Shown: positions 1 to 8,694, counted from the stretch's first letter. The stretch: DNA of 64,000 nucleotides from an uncultured Bacteroidales bacterium (GCA_902790595.1 CADASL010000005.1:216949-280948); one strand, 5' to 3'. Translations and numbers: made by a program. Notes: generated from the letters alone by a model not told the origin.

Positions 1-2
1 TT

Positions 3-944
3 CAGACAGAGCGAGATAAACTCATCAACCTTGAAGACGAACTGCACAAGCGCGTCATTGGGCAGGACCACGCCATCGAGGCCATCGCAAACGCTGTGCG
101 CCGCAGCCGCGCCGGACTTCAGGACGCCAACAAGCCCATCGGGTCGTTCATCTTTCTGGGCACCACGGGCGTGGGCAAAACCGAACTGGCAAAGGCTTTG
201 GCCGGATTCCTGTTCAACGACGAGAACCAAATGACAAGAATCGATATGTCGGAATATCAGGAACGGCACTCTGTGTCGAGGCTGATTGGCGCGCCCCCGG
301 GATATGTGGGCTACGACGAGGGCGGACAACTGACAGAGGCCGTCAGGCGGAAACCCTACTCGGTTGTGCTGCTCGACGAGATTGAGAAGGCGCACCCCGA
401 CGTGTTCAACATCTTGCTGCAAGTGCTCGACGACGGCCGGCTGACCGACAACAAGGGCCGGACGGTGAACTTCAAGAACACCATTATAATAATGACATCG
501 AATTTGGGTTCGGACATCATCCAACGCGAATTCTCGACAATGAACGACAGCAACCGCCGCGAGGTTATGGACAAGGCGCAAAGCGAAGTTATGGGGTTGC
601 TGCGGGCGTCGATGAAACCGGAATTCCTGAACCGAATTGACGAGATTATAATGTTCACACCGCTGTTCAAAGACGACGTGCGCAAGATTGTGAAACTGCA
701 AATTGCCCGCCTGGCCGACCGTCTGGCAAAGAACGGCATCAGCATTGAGGCCAACGAGACGGCCATCGACCTGATTGCCAACGAAGGCTACGACGTAACT
801 TTGGGCGCCCGACCGATAAAACGGCTGATTGAGCGCGCCGTGCTTAACCCGCTTTCGACGGCGATAATCAGAGGCGAGGTGGACAACACGAAGAAAATTG
901 TGATTGACGGAAGCAGTGGAACTATCAGACTGACAAACGGATAA
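3..944 (+). CDS. clpB: ATP-dependent chaperone ClpB (C-terminal part; 5' end outside window)
   Basis: The reading frame is open from the first bases of the window, so this is the C-terminal ~313 residues of a Hsp100 disaggregase that works with DnaK to rescue aggregated proteins in the cytoplasm. It holds the second AAA+ module: Walker A GTTGVGKT (about nt 159-182), the pore loop in [13 protein letters not shown], Walker [11 protein letters not shown], sensor 1 [10 protein letters not shown], arginine-finger region [10 protein letters not shown] and sensor 2 LGARPIKR. The entry sequence [10 protein letters not shown] and the absence of a ClpP-binding loop favour ClpB over ClpC or ClpA. A strong terminator follows at once. 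About 130 bp of its 3' end (nt 777-908) recurs in diverged form at 1942-2072. Confidence 0.93.
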   Translation, partial: QTERDKLINLEDELHKRVIGQDHAIEAIANAVRRSRAGLQDANKPIGSFIFLGTTGVGKTELAKALAGFLFNDENQMTRIDMSEYQERHSVSRLIGAPPGYVGYDEGGQLTEAVRRKPYSVVLLDEIEKAHPDVFNILLQVLDDGRLTDNKGRTVNFKNTIIIMTSNLGSDIIQREFSTMNDSNRREVMDKAQSEVMGLLRASMKPEFLNRIDEIIMFTPLFKDDVRKIVKLQIARLADRLAKNGISIEANETAIDLIANEGYDVTLGARPIKRLIERAVLNPLSTAIIRGEVDNTKKIVIDGSSGTIRLTNG

Positions 945-966
945 CGGCCTTCTTTTAAAGACAACA

Positions 967-1000
967 AAAAAAACGCGTTCGGAAATGAGCGCGTTTTTTT
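967..1000 (+). terminator. Intrinsic terminator of clpB
   Basis: An 11-bp stem with sequence AAAAAAACGCG pairs with CGCGTTTTTTT around a 12-nt loop and ends in a T run, 23 bases after the clpB stop. Because the stem begins with a long A run it could also stop transcription arriving from the minus-strand lipoprotein gene. Confidence 0.85.
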
Positions 1001-1027
1001 GTGGTGGCAACTTAATATTTGGCCAAC

Positions 1028-1804
1028 TTACGGCCGCTTAACTGGACGAATAGATAATCCATTGCAGCGGTCGTTGTGGCTCGACGGGTACACGTTGTTG
1101 CTGTTAAATTCGATGCACTGGGCGCAGCTCGGTTTGTTCACGTAGAGCGAACTCGACCAATAGTAACCCGCGTCACCTGCAAAGTAGGGCCCCGAATTGA
1201 AGCGATAACCTGCCGCGGGAAGGAAAATATGGGCATCGGACAACGAATATGAATCTAACGCTGTGCCGTCAACATAAACCTTGACACCCTTATCGCCATC
1301 AGATTTTGCACGGTAAACTATGTGGCCGCTTACGTTCTGCTCATTGTATTTATTTGTCCACACCCAATAGCACTGGTTGCTTAGTTCGTCCCAATCGGCT
1401 TTGGTTGGCATTGAGTAATCTGTGCCAAACACGGCAGCAGCAACATCGTCGGCTGGTTCGAGAGTTGTCTTGGTGTCGATTGTGCCATTACTTGCGTTTT
1501 TATTATATTTTGTGAGCGAGTTACTTGTAGCATTACAATATTTGTAGGTGTCCCAATAGTATTTGGATTTAGTTTGGGTTTCGCCCCAAGCGTAATAATT
1601 ACCATATTCCCAAGGATTGGCCGCACCCACATTGCAAATGGCCCAAAGGTTGCCACTTTCAAGGCCCAAATCGACAACACTAGTATTGACGTTCACGTCG
1701 ACGTTGCCATTGCCGCCACTATTATCATCATCACCTTTGTCACAGGCAACAAACAATGCTGCAATCATTGCGAGCATCGCCACTGAAAAAAACTTTTTTG
1801 TCAT
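1028..1804 (-). CDS. FISUMP-domain surface lipoprotein
   Basis: This is a 258-residue predicted lipoprotein. A signal peptide ends in the lipobox LFVAC with the lipidated cysteine at residue 21. The mature protein begins CDKGDDDN, an acid-rich start like the export signal that sends Bacteroidota lipoproteins to the cell surface. The body carries the hallmarks of the Fibrobacter succinogenes major paralogous (FISUMP) domain: DLGLESGNLWAICNVGA near residue 46, a YAWGE motif, LPAAGYR, YYWSSS and a terminal GLSIRPV. This fold is related to C-type-lectin-like domains, and its ligand is unknown. The gene converges on clpB and lies between clpB and a duplicated piece of the clpB 3' end, so it looks inserted. 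The family call is solid; the function is not known. Confidence 0.85.
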   Translation of the reverse strand: MTKKFFSVAMLAMIAALFVACDKGDDDNSGGNGNVDVNVNTSVVDLGLESGNLWAICNVGAANPWEYGNYYAWGETQTKSKYYWDTYKYCNATSNSLTKYNKNASNGTIDTKTTLEPADDVAAAVFGTDYSMPTKADWDELSNQCYWVWTNKYNEQNVSGHIVYRAKSDGDKGVKVYVDGTALDSYSLSDAHIFLPAAGYRFNSGPYFAGDAGYYWSSSLYVNKPSCAQCIEFNSNNVYPSSHNDRCNGLSIRPVKRP

Positions 1805-1935
1805 AATTGAAAGATTTATATGGTTATAAAACGCATATCAAATGTAGGTATGTTTTTTGAAAATGACAAGAAGAAAGCGGAAAGGAAATACGAAGTGTAA
1901 GCTAAAGCCAGCTGCGTTAGACGGATTATTGGCGG

Positions 1936-2136
1936 ATGGAAGCCAACGAAGGCTACGACGTAACCCTGGGCGCCCGACCGATAAAACGGCTGATTGAGCG
2001 CGCCGTGCTTAACCCGCTGTCGTCGGCAATAATCAAAGGCGAGGTGGACAACACGAAGAAAATTGTGATTGATACCAATAATAATGAGATTGTACTGAGA
2101 AATCAACAAAAGCCACCAATCGCATTATTAGTTTGA
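1936..2136 (+). pseudogene. Duplicated 3' remnant of clpB
   Basis: Positions 1942-2072 match clpB 777-908 with about seven differences, mostly synonymous, then the sequences diverge. The remnant keeps the clpB frame, encoding [20 protein letters not shown] and the following helices, and has its own stop codon and terminator. It has no AAA+ core and cannot be a working chaperone. An ATG at 1936 gives a nominal 66-codon frame, but nothing suggests it is translated. Confidence 0.8.
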
Positions 2137-2143
2137 TACAGAG

Positions 2144-2186
2144 AGAGAGCCGCTAGCGCAAAAGCGTTCCGGCTCTCTTTTTTTTT
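2144..2186 (+). terminator. Intrinsic terminator behind the clpB remnant
   Basis: AGAGAGCCG pairs with CGGCTCTCT across a loop of about 17 nt and is followed by a run of T. It lies 7 nt after the remnant stop codon and may be the terminator that ended clpB before the lipoprotein gene was inserted. Confidence 0.8.
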
Positions 2187-2276
2187 AATCAGTTCAAAAT
2201 ATTTTCATTTAAGGCCAAAAACAAAAACGCACGAACATTTTTTTTTGTAAGATTGTAAAACTAAAAATGTAGATAA

Positions 2277-5081
2277 ATGGAAAACAAAGTTCAAGACCAA
2301 TCAAAGAAAAGGAAAAGCTTAAAAATTGGCACACAACTCACCATAACAATAGCATTGCTTTGTACAATCGTCTGCATAATTCTGACAATAACAGCCCAGC
2401 GGTTAAGTCACAAAGCCATTAGTGATGAGATGTTTCAAACAATGTCGCGCGAGGCGGAATGCATCAGCAACGAGGTTTACGAAATCACAGTTGCTCGGCA
2501 GAAACAAGTTGCGGTTATGGCCAACGTGGACCAACTCAGGGTTCTGTCGGAAATTGACCGCGACGACGACGCGACCGTGGAAGTTGTGACAATGCTGAAG
2601 AACTCACTTAAAGGTGACGACGACATCAACCGCTTTGTGCTAATCAACACAACCGGCGAAGGCATAACCACCGAATACAATCCTGTAAATCTTGCCGAAC
2701 GACTCTATTTCAAACAATACAAAGAAGGCCGTTCGCCAGAGCCCGACTGCATAATCAGCAAAACATCAGGCAAGCAGACAGTTATGTACAGCGCCCCAAT
2801 ACGCAATGCTGACGGAATAAACATCGGCTTACTCTGCACCGGTGTTGACGCGCACGTTTTCTCCGATATTGTAAAAAGCATTAATGTTGGCACAGAACGC
2901 CCGGTAATCATAAAATACGACGGACAGTTCATTGCCCACCAGGATGCCGATTTGGTAATGTCGGGAGCCAACCTGTTTGAGACAAGCGCCTGCGGCGAGG
3001 AATTCAAAACAATGCTTGGCGACACCACAATGACTAAAGTCCTCAACGACAATGGCATTGAGAAAATCTACTCCTTCACACCAATTAAAAACACACCCTG
3101 GTATGTGGGCATCAGCCTGCGCACCGACGAAGCCTTAATCGGGTACTCACAACTGTCGAAGCTGATTATCCTGATTTGCTTCGTCCTTATTTTAATAAGT
3201 ATAACAATTGCCATATTCTTGGGCAGAATGATTAGCACCCCCATTACTGCGATTATTGACAGGCTGAAGGATATGTCGAAAGGTGTTTTGGAAAAAGTTG
3301 AACTTAAGAAGAACCATTTTAGCGAGATAGAAGAGATTTACAACACCACCAATAACGTTATTGACGGATTGATTAAAGCCGCCGATTTTGCCGACAACAT
3401 TGGAAACGGAAATCTCAACACCCAGTTTGAGCGACTCAGCGAAAACGACAGCCTGGGTACGAACCTTCTGGTTATGCGCAAGCGTCTGCAAGAGGCCGAA
3501 GCCGAAAGCGAGAAACGCAAGATTGAGGACGAAAAAGTGAACTGGGCCACACTCGGCCTGGCGAAATTTGCCGAGATTCTGCACACAAGCAGTCAGAATA
3601 TCAACGACTTGTCGTACGAGATTCTGCGGAACCTCATCAAGTATATCGATGTTAACCAGGGCGCCATCTACGTGCTCGACGATACCGGTGAGGAAGCCGT
3701 TTATGAAATGACCGCCGCCATTGCCTACGACCGCCGCAAATTCCTGCAAAAGCGCTTTGCCGTGGGCGAAGACTTGGTAGGCCGCTGCGCATACGAGCGC
3801 AAAACCATCTATATGACCGACATCCCGAAGGATTACATCAAAATCACATCGGGAATGGGAAGCTCAACAGCCTCTACCCTACTGCTTGTTCCGCTGGTGC
3901 TGAACGATGAGATTTTCGGAATCATCGAGCTGGCATCGTTCCATACTCTCGAAGACTACAAAATCAATTTTGTTGAGAAAGTTGGCGAAAGCATCGCATC
4001 AACAATTTCGACCGTGAAAATCAACGAGCGCACCAACAACCTGCTGAACCAATCGAAGATTCAGGCCGAAGAACTGGCTTCGAAGGAAGAGGAAATGCGG
4101 CAGAATATGGAAGAACTGCAAGCCACACAGGAAGAGGCCGCCCGCCGCGAGAACGAGTCGAACGCCATTATGAAGGTCATCAACGACAAAATGATTGTTG
4201 TTGAATACGATATGAGCGGAACAATAACAAACGTTAACGAAACGTACGCAATGTTGCTCGGCTCGACAACCGAACAGCTCATCGGCAAGAAATCGGACGA
4301 TGGTGTTGAGATGACCGCCGAACAACACGCCGCTCACATTCAAATGTGGAACCAACTGCGCCGCGGACAGGTTGTTACCGAGACAAACCACATAACACTC
4401 AATAACAGAGATTTGTGGATTCAAGAGACATACACTCCGGTTCTCGACCAAAACGAAAACGCTCCTTACAAGGTGATGAAAGTGGGTATTGATGTTACCG
4501 ACCGAATGAAAGCCGACAGCACTATCAGCAAACTTGAAAAAGAGAACGCTGACAGCTCTGCAAAAATCATCGACCTTGAGAACCAACTGAAAGGACAACC
4601 TGCAGCCGCACCCGCGAAAAAAGCCGTCAAGCAAGCCAAAAGCGAACCAGCGGACACCGCCAACGAGTTCGACGCTGAGGTTGGCGAGCAGGAACTGATT
4701 GCCTGGGACAGCGCCAACGAAACCGGCATTATTGAGATTGACGAGCAGCTGAAACAGCTCGCCGAACTGGCCAACACCGTCTACACCACTTTCCGCGCCA
4801 ATAAGCCGAAGAAAGAGATGAAAGACACGTTGCGCAGCCTGAGCGATTTCGCCGCTTACCATTTCGGAACTATCGAAGGTTATGCCGACGAATCGGGATT
4901 CAGCGATGCAAAACAGATGAAACAGTCGTTCAAGGACTTCAGTGCGAAAATCAACGAATTCGCAAAACTCTACGCCGACGGCAAGGTGAAATCGGCCGAC
5001 GCTCTGATGCTGTTTATGAACAACTGGATGAAAGCCGATTTTGCACAAATGAAACTGCTGGCAGAAATCTTGAAGAAATAA
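2277..5081 (+). CDS. Membrane sensor: Cache-HAMP-GAF-PAS with a degenerate C-terminal hemerythrin domain
   Basis: This is a 934-residue signalling protein of unusual design. It has TM1 at about 17-40, an extracytoplasmic Cache-like sensor at about 41-290, TM2 at about 296-318, HAMP to about 371, a GAF domain at about 425-580, a coiled coil at 590-630, a PAS domain at about 628-745, a second coiled coil, and a linker rich in Ala, Lys and Pro. Residues 805-934 follow the bacteriohemerythrin pattern (W at 810, IDEQ at 821-824, YHF at 861-863, GF at 874-875, W at 917). Of the seven usual iron ligands only His862 remains. There is no kinase, GGDEF, chemoreceptor hairpin or phosphatase domain, so the output is unknown. 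The gene stands alone and ends at a bidirectional terminator. Confidence 0.85.
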   Translation: MENKVQDQSKKRKSLKIGTQLTITIALLCTIVCIILTITAQRLSHKAISDEMFQTMSREAECISNEVYEITVARQKQVAVMANVDQLRVLSEIDRDDDATVEVVTMLKNSLKGDDDINRFVLINTTGEGITTEYNPVNLAERLYFKQYKEGRSPEPDCIISKTSGKQTVMYSAPIRNADGINIGLLCTGVDAHVFSDIVKSINVGTERPVIIKYDGQFIAHQDADLVMSGANLFETSACGEEFKTMLGDTTMTKVLNDNGIEKIYSFTPIKNTPWYVGISLRTDEALIGYSQLSKLIILICFVLILISITIAIFLGRMISTPITAIIDRLKDMSKGVLEKVELKKNHFSEIEEIYNTTNNVIDGLIKAADFADNIGNGNLNTQFERLSENDSLGTNLLVMRKRLQEAEAESEKRKIEDEKVNWATLGLAKFAEILHTSSQNINDLSYEILRNLIKYIDVNQGAIYVLDDTGEEAVYEMTAAIAYDRRKFLQKRFAVGEDLVGRCAYERKTIYMTDIPKDYIKITSGMGSSTASTLLLVPLVLNDEIFGIIELASFHTLEDYKINFVEKVGESIASTISTVKINERTNNLLNQSKIQAEELASKEEEMRQNMEELQATQEEAARRENESNAIMKVINDKMIVVEYDMSGTITNVNETYAMLLGSTTEQLIGKKSDDGVEMTAEQHAAHIQMWNQLRRGQVVTETNHITLNNRDLWIQETYTPVLDQNENAPYKVMKVGIDVTDRMKADSTISKLEKENADSSAKIIDLENQLKGQPAAAPAKKAVKQAKSEPADTANEFDAEVGEQELIAWDSANETGIIEIDEQLKQLAELANTVYTTFRANKPKKEMKDTLRSLSDFAAYHFGTIEGYADESGFSDAKQMKQSFKDFSAKINEFAKLYADGKVKSADALMLFMNNWMKADFAQMKLLAEILKK

Positions 5082-5104
5082 TCGGCAACCGCCATAAAAC
5101 AAAG

Positions 5105-5136
5105 AAGGCCGCCCCCACTCGGGAACGGCCTTTTTT
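5105..5136. terminator. Bidirectional terminator
   Basis: AAGGCCG (5105-5111) pairs with CGGCCTT (5126-5132), with A-rich sequence before and T-rich sequence after. It lies between the convergent sensor gene and the ACT-domain gene and can serve both. Confidence 0.8.
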
Positions 5137-5154
5137 GTTTATCAAGCGAAATGT

Positions 5155-5580
5155 TTACAACGCGCACAACTCGCTTTCCGTCAAGCAATTCAACGAATTG
5201 CGGCGGATAACTTCGTGAGCGGCTTCCATATTGTTGGGACGCAAGATAACCACGCCGCTGGCGTTGTCAGAGAAGCAGTACATATACTCGATGCTGATGC
5301 CAGCTTTGGTGAAAAACTCAATTGTTTCAGAGAATTTGCCGACGGTGGCGTCGGTTTTCACGGCCAAGACGTCGCTCAAGTTGGCCGAAACGCCCTGCGC
5401 CTTCAGCAGTTGGAAAGCCTTGTGCTGGTTGGTGGTTATCAGGCGCAAGATGCCGTACTCGGTGGTGTCGGCAACGGTTGCCGCAATGATGCGGATGTTC
5501 TCTTTGCTCAAAAATGAGAGAATCTCGTTCAAACGTCCGAACTTATTCTCAACAAAAACTGATATTTGACTGATTGTCAT
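5155..5580 (-). CDS. Tandem ACT-domain protein
   Basis: This 141-residue cytoplasmic protein is made of two ACT folds. The first starts at QISVFVENKFGRLNEILSFL and the second near residue 68 (SDVLAVKT). ACT domains bind small ligands, most often amino acids. In Bacteroidota this protein is commonly encoded just after phenylacetate-CoA ligase, as here with a 20-bp gap. It is therefore probably a sensor of aromatic amino acids or their derivatives for that pathway. No catalytic domain is present. Confidence 0.85.
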   Translation of the reverse strand: MTISQISVFVENKFGRLNEILSFLSKENIRIIAATVADTTEYGILRLITTNQHKAFQLLKAQGVSANLSDVLAVKTDATVGKFSETIEFFTKAGISIEYMYCFSDNASGVVILRPNNMEAAHEVIRRNSLNCLTESELCAL

Positions 5581-5600
5581 AGTTTTATAATTTTAGAGTT

Positions 5601-6908
5601 TTAAACCAATTTACGCAAATCCTTCACACGTACAGCCTTGCCTTCCGACTGCGGAAGCGAGCCGCGCTCAACAAGTTTCACCTTCGGTGTAACCAAAATC
5701 TCGTCTTTCAACCGATGGGTGATTTCCTTTGTCAGGCTCTGCAGTTTGCCGAAATCGTCGGTCTGCAGGTCGCCCAATTCCACTTCCACAATAATCTCGT
5801 CGTTGTTGTCGACGGGCTGGATGGTGATAAGGTAGTTCGAGCCCAACTCGGGGAACTGCATAAGAATCTTCTCAATCTGCATTGGGAAGATGTTCACGCC
5901 CTTGACAATGAACATATCGTCGCTGCGGCCCTTCATACGGTCCAAGCGGCGGTGTGTGCGGCCGCAGGGGCACGGACCTGTCAGGATGCGGGTAAGGTCA
6001 CGGGTGCGGTAGCGCAAGAGCGGCATACCTTCGCGGTCGAGCGTGGTGAGTACCATTTCGCCCACTTCGCCGTCTGGCACTGGCTCAAGTGTTTCTGGGT
6101 CAACAATTTCCACAATGTACGAATCTTCCCAAATGTGCATTCCGTTTTGCTCTTTGCACTCAAAAGCCACGCCTGGGCCACTCATTTCGGTCATACCGAA
6201 ACTGTTGTAGGCCTTCACGCCGAAGCGCTCTTCAATCTTGCGGCGGGTCTCTTCGGTATGTGGTTCAGCACCAATAAGAAACGTGTGCAGGTGAGTATCT
6301 TTGCGCGGGTCGATGCCTTCTTCTTCAAACACGTCGGCAAGGCGTAGCGCGTAACTTGGTATGGCGTGGATGGCGGTGGTGCCATAGTCCATAATGCACT
6401 TAATCTGACGTTTGCTGTTGCCTGCGGCTGCGGGAATCGACAATGCGCCGAGCCACTCAATGCCCGCCTGCATTCCCAATCCGCCTGTGAACATTCCGTA
6501 ACCCGACGAGTTCTGAATCACGTCGGTGTCGCGCAAGCCCACCATATAGAAACTGCGAGCCACGCGGTTTGCCCAAGTGTCGATGTCGTGCTTGGTGTGG
6601 CAGATGACAGTTGGGTTGCCCGTGGTGCCGCTCGATGAGTGCAAACGGATGAGTTCTTTCTTGTCAACTGCCAAAAAACCAAACGGATAGTTGTCGCGCA
6701 TATCCTGTTTAACGGTGAACGGCAGTTTGCGCAGGTCGTCGAGCGTCTGAATGGTGTCGGGCGTGATACCCAACTCGCCATAGAGTTTCGAGTAGAAAGG
6801 CGACTTAAGCGCCTGTTTCACAGTCCATTTCAATCGTTCAAGTTGCAAGGCTTCAAGTTCCTTGCGTGGCATTTTCTCAATTTCAGGTTGATAATAAAAT
6901 CCGTCCAT
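5601..6908 (-). CDS. paaK: Phenylacetate-CoA ligase
   Basis: This 435-residue AMP-forming enzyme activates phenylacetate, or a related arylacetate, with ATP and CoA. The nucleotide-binding loop is SSSGTTG at residues 91-97. The aryl-acid core motif FGMTEMSGPG lies near 238-247, and the Cys-rich stretch GPCPCGRTHRR plus the C-terminal lid with RVKDLRKLV are typical of PaaK. Together with the ACT protein and the aminotransferase upstream it fits reductive synthesis of phenylalanine from phenylacetate, as described for rumen anaerobes. It could equally run in the catabolic direction. The ketoacid-ferredoxin oxidoreductase needed between the steps is not in this window. Confidence 0.93.
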   Translation of the reverse strand: MDGFYYQPEIEKMPRKELEALQLERLKWTVKQALKSPFYSKLYGELGITPDTIQTLDDLRKLPFTVKQDMRDNYPFGFLAVDKKELIRLHSSSGTTGNPTVICHTKHDIDTWANRVARSFYMVGLRDTDVIQNSSGYGMFTGGLGMQAGIEWLGALSIPAAAGNSKRQIKCIMDYGTTAIHAIPSYALRLADVFEEEGIDPRKDTHLHTFLIGAEPHTEETRRKIEERFGVKAYNSFGMTEMSGPGVAFECKEQNGMHIWEDSYIVEIVDPETLEPVPDGEVGEMVLTTLDREGMPLLRYRTRDLTRILTGPCPCGRTHRRLDRMKGRSDDMFIVKGVNIFPMQIEKILMQFPELGSNYLITIQPVDNNDEIIVEVELGDLQTDDFGKLQSLTKEITHRLKDEILVTPKVKLVERGSLPQSEGKAVRVKDLRKLV

Positions 6909-6918
6909 TTTATTTAAT

Positions 6919-6946
6919 GTTTAGAAGTTTAGCGTTTAGAAGTTTA
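6919..6946. repeat. Short tandem repeat at gene junction
   Basis: Two 14-base copies built from GTTTAGAA-like units fill the gap between the ligase start and the stop of the four-helix-bundle gene and run into that stop codon. A similar low-complexity stretch lies on the other side of the same gene. Confidence 0.7.
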
Positions 6947-7324
6947 GTCATTTTTGTTTTCGTCTTTATTTATGTTATTTCGCCATACGCTCAATTGTGC
7001 TGAAATAAGTTCTATTAATGGTCTAATTTCAGCAATATCACTATCTGAAATATAGTCTAAATCTTTGGCTATAAATAATTGAGACAGCGTTTCCATAAGT
7101 GAGCCATATGCGATTTCAATAAACCGTATTTTCTCTTTCGGTGAAGTCCTTCCTGAACCTTCGGCAATATTAGACGACACCGAAATCGCAGAACGTTGGA
7201 TTTGAGAAGCCAATCCATATTTTTCTGTATTGGAAAATTTATAAGATAGAACGTAAATCGCTTTAGCCAAACTTCGTGCGTTTTTCCAAGCCTCAATTTT
7301 TTCGAAACTATATGTATAACCCAT
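6944..7324 (-). CDS. Four-helix-bundle protein (S23/IVS family)
   Basis: This 126-residue all-helical protein belongs to the family found in 23S rRNA intervening sequences and related to the Avd accessory protein of diversity-generating retroelements. Typical motifs are FEKIEAWKNAR, the stretch QIQRSAISVSSNIAEGSGR and a C-terminal helical repeat. The ATG at 7324 is preferred; an upstream TTG would add four residues. Its cellular role is unknown, although relatives are small basic nucleic-acid-binding pentamers. It interrupts an otherwise metabolic operon, is AT-rich, and has short tandem repeats at both ends, suggesting later insertion. Confidence 0.88.
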   Translation of the reverse strand: MGYTYSFEKIEAWKNARSLAKAIYVLSYKFSNTEKYGLASQIQRSAISVSSNIAEGSGRTSPKEKIRFIEIAYGSLMETLSQLFIAKDLDYISDSDIAEIRPLIELISAQLSVWRNNINKDENKND

Positions 7325-7354
7325 TACTTTTAGCAATTAAAATCAGCCTTTTAC

Positions 7355-7389
7355 CTTCTTAACTTCTCAACTTCTTAACCTCTCAACTT
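7355..7389. repeat. Short tandem repeat at gene junction
   Basis: A degenerate repeat of CTTCTTAAC/CTTCTCAAC units spans the gap between the four-helix-bundle gene and the stop codon of the aminotransferase. Confidence 0.7.
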
Positions 7390-8694
7390 TTAGTGATTTT
7401 CTGCGAACAATTTCATACGTTCGTCAAGCAATGCGTAGTGGTGCGGCAGAATGTTCGACGAGCAAGCACGGATGCCGTTACGGGTGCTGCCTGTTGTCGA
7501 AAGGTCGATGCCGCTAACTCCGTAATACAGAAGTTCTTTCAGCAATTCTGCGCCCGGCATATTCTTGTAGCCGATGGTGAAGAAGAATCCGTCGCTCACG
7601 TCAACGTCGTTGTCTTTGTCGTAAACAACATTGAAGCCGTGACGCTCCATTATCTCTTTGATTTTGTGCGCTCTGTCGCCATACTCCTTGATGTCGGACA
7701 CAAATTTGTAAGTGCCGTCGCAAGCGGCTTTCAGCATTGCCGCCATAGCGTACTGTGCCGAGTGCGACACGCCCGACGAGAAGGTGTAAAGGAACACATA
7801 GCCGAAGGCGGCGCCAAAGCGCGGAATATTATATCGGTCTTTAAGCGACTGATAATGACGTTGATAGAGTTTATCGGAAATGCAAGCCATTGCAATGCGC
7901 TGGCCCGCGTAACTGAATATTTTCGACGCGCTCATAAGCATAACATAATTGTCGGTGTAGTGCGACACGCTGGCCACGTAAGGCGGCTGGAACGGCGTGC
8001 CCAAATCCTGACGGAAGTCCATTGTCATATACGCAAGGTCCTCAATCACAACAACGTCGTACTTTGTGGCAAGGCGGCCGATGACTTCCAACTCCTGGTC
8101 ATTCAGGCACATCCACGACGGGTTGTTCGGGCTCGAATAGAGCACGGCGCAGATGTTGCCCTGCTTGAAATAACTCTCGATTTTGGCCTCAAGTTTGTCG
8201 CCACGGAAATCGGCAATGTCGAACGACGCCACCTTGACACCGATAACGCCCGCCTGCATTTTCTGCACAGGGAATCCTGGGTCGATGTAGAGCACGGTGT
8301 CCTTCTTCGGGTCGAGTTGCGAGCAGAGCATAAGCGATGCGAACGACGCCTGCATTGAGCCGACGGTAGGGATGCAGCCTTCGGGCTTGATGTCGGTGTT
8401 GACAAACGCCTTGATGAAACGCGATGCCTGCTCCTTCACTTCGGGAATGCCGTCGATAATCGGGTATTTCGATGCCACGCCGCGGCGCAGAGCCTCACAT
8501 TCGGCCTCAACGCCCACTGCCGACGGCGGCAAGCCTGGCACTCCCATTTCGAAATGGATGAATTCGGTGCCCGTCTGCTTTTCGGCAGCACGCACAATGG
8601 CACCCACCTGACGTATCGAAGCGGTCTTTATATCGTTTATTTCCAAATCTTTCATTATACCGTCGATGACTGACGGCTCGATGACTGTTTTCAT
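7390..8694 (-). CDS. PLP-dependent aminotransferase, class I/II
   Basis: A fold-type I aminotransferase of 434 residues. The Schiff-base lysine is Lys258 in SASKIFSYAGQRIA; other cofactor contacts are Asn191 in YSSPNNPS and Asp219 in VVIEDLAYM. The distal substrate Arg lies in GIRACSS near the C-terminus. It is read with the phenylacetate-CoA ligase and ACT genes, so an aromatic amino acid such as phenylalanine is a reasonable substrate. That is inference from context, since the sequence alone does not fix specificity. The ATG at 8694 follows a low-complexity AT-rich leader. Confidence 0.9.
   Translation of the reverse strand: MKTVIEPSVIDGIMKDLEINDIKTASIRQVGAIVRAAEKQTGTEFIHFEMGVPGLPPSAVGVEAECEALRRGVASKYPIIDGIPEVKEQASRFIKAFVNTDIKPEGCIPTVGSMQASFASLMLCSQLDPKKDTVLYIDPGFPVQKMQAGVIGVKVASFDIADFRGDKLEAKIESYFKQGNICAVLYSSPNNPSWMCLNDQELEVIGRLATKYDVVVIEDLAYMTMDFRQDLGTPFQPPYVASVSHYTDNYVMLMSASKIFSYAGQRIAMACISDKLYQRHYQSLKDRYNIPRFGAAFGYVFLYTFSSGVSHSAQYAMAAMLKAACDGTYKFVSDIKEYGDRAHKIKEIMERHGFNVVYDKDNDVDVSDGFFFTIGYKNMPGAELLKELLYYGVSGIDLSTTGSTRNGIRACSSNILPHHYALLDERMKLFAENH

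Noticed and set aside
1936..2136. Short protein gene
   Set aside because: It is a 3' fragment of clpB lacking the AAA+ core; better called a remnant.
4680..5081. Functional oxygen-binding hemerythrin
   Set aside because: Six of seven canonical iron-ligand positions are replaced.
3999..5102. Long minus-strand open frame (367 codons) opposite the sensor gene
   Set aside because: It mirrors the codon pattern of the coding strand, has no family-like motifs and lies wholly over a well-supported gene; the same applies to 7393-8358 and 13061-13708.
1028..7324. Diversity-generating retroelement (FISUMP lectin-like protein plus Avd-like four-helix protein)
   Set aside because: The two genes are 5 kb apart, there is no reverse transcriptase and no template/variable repeat pair.
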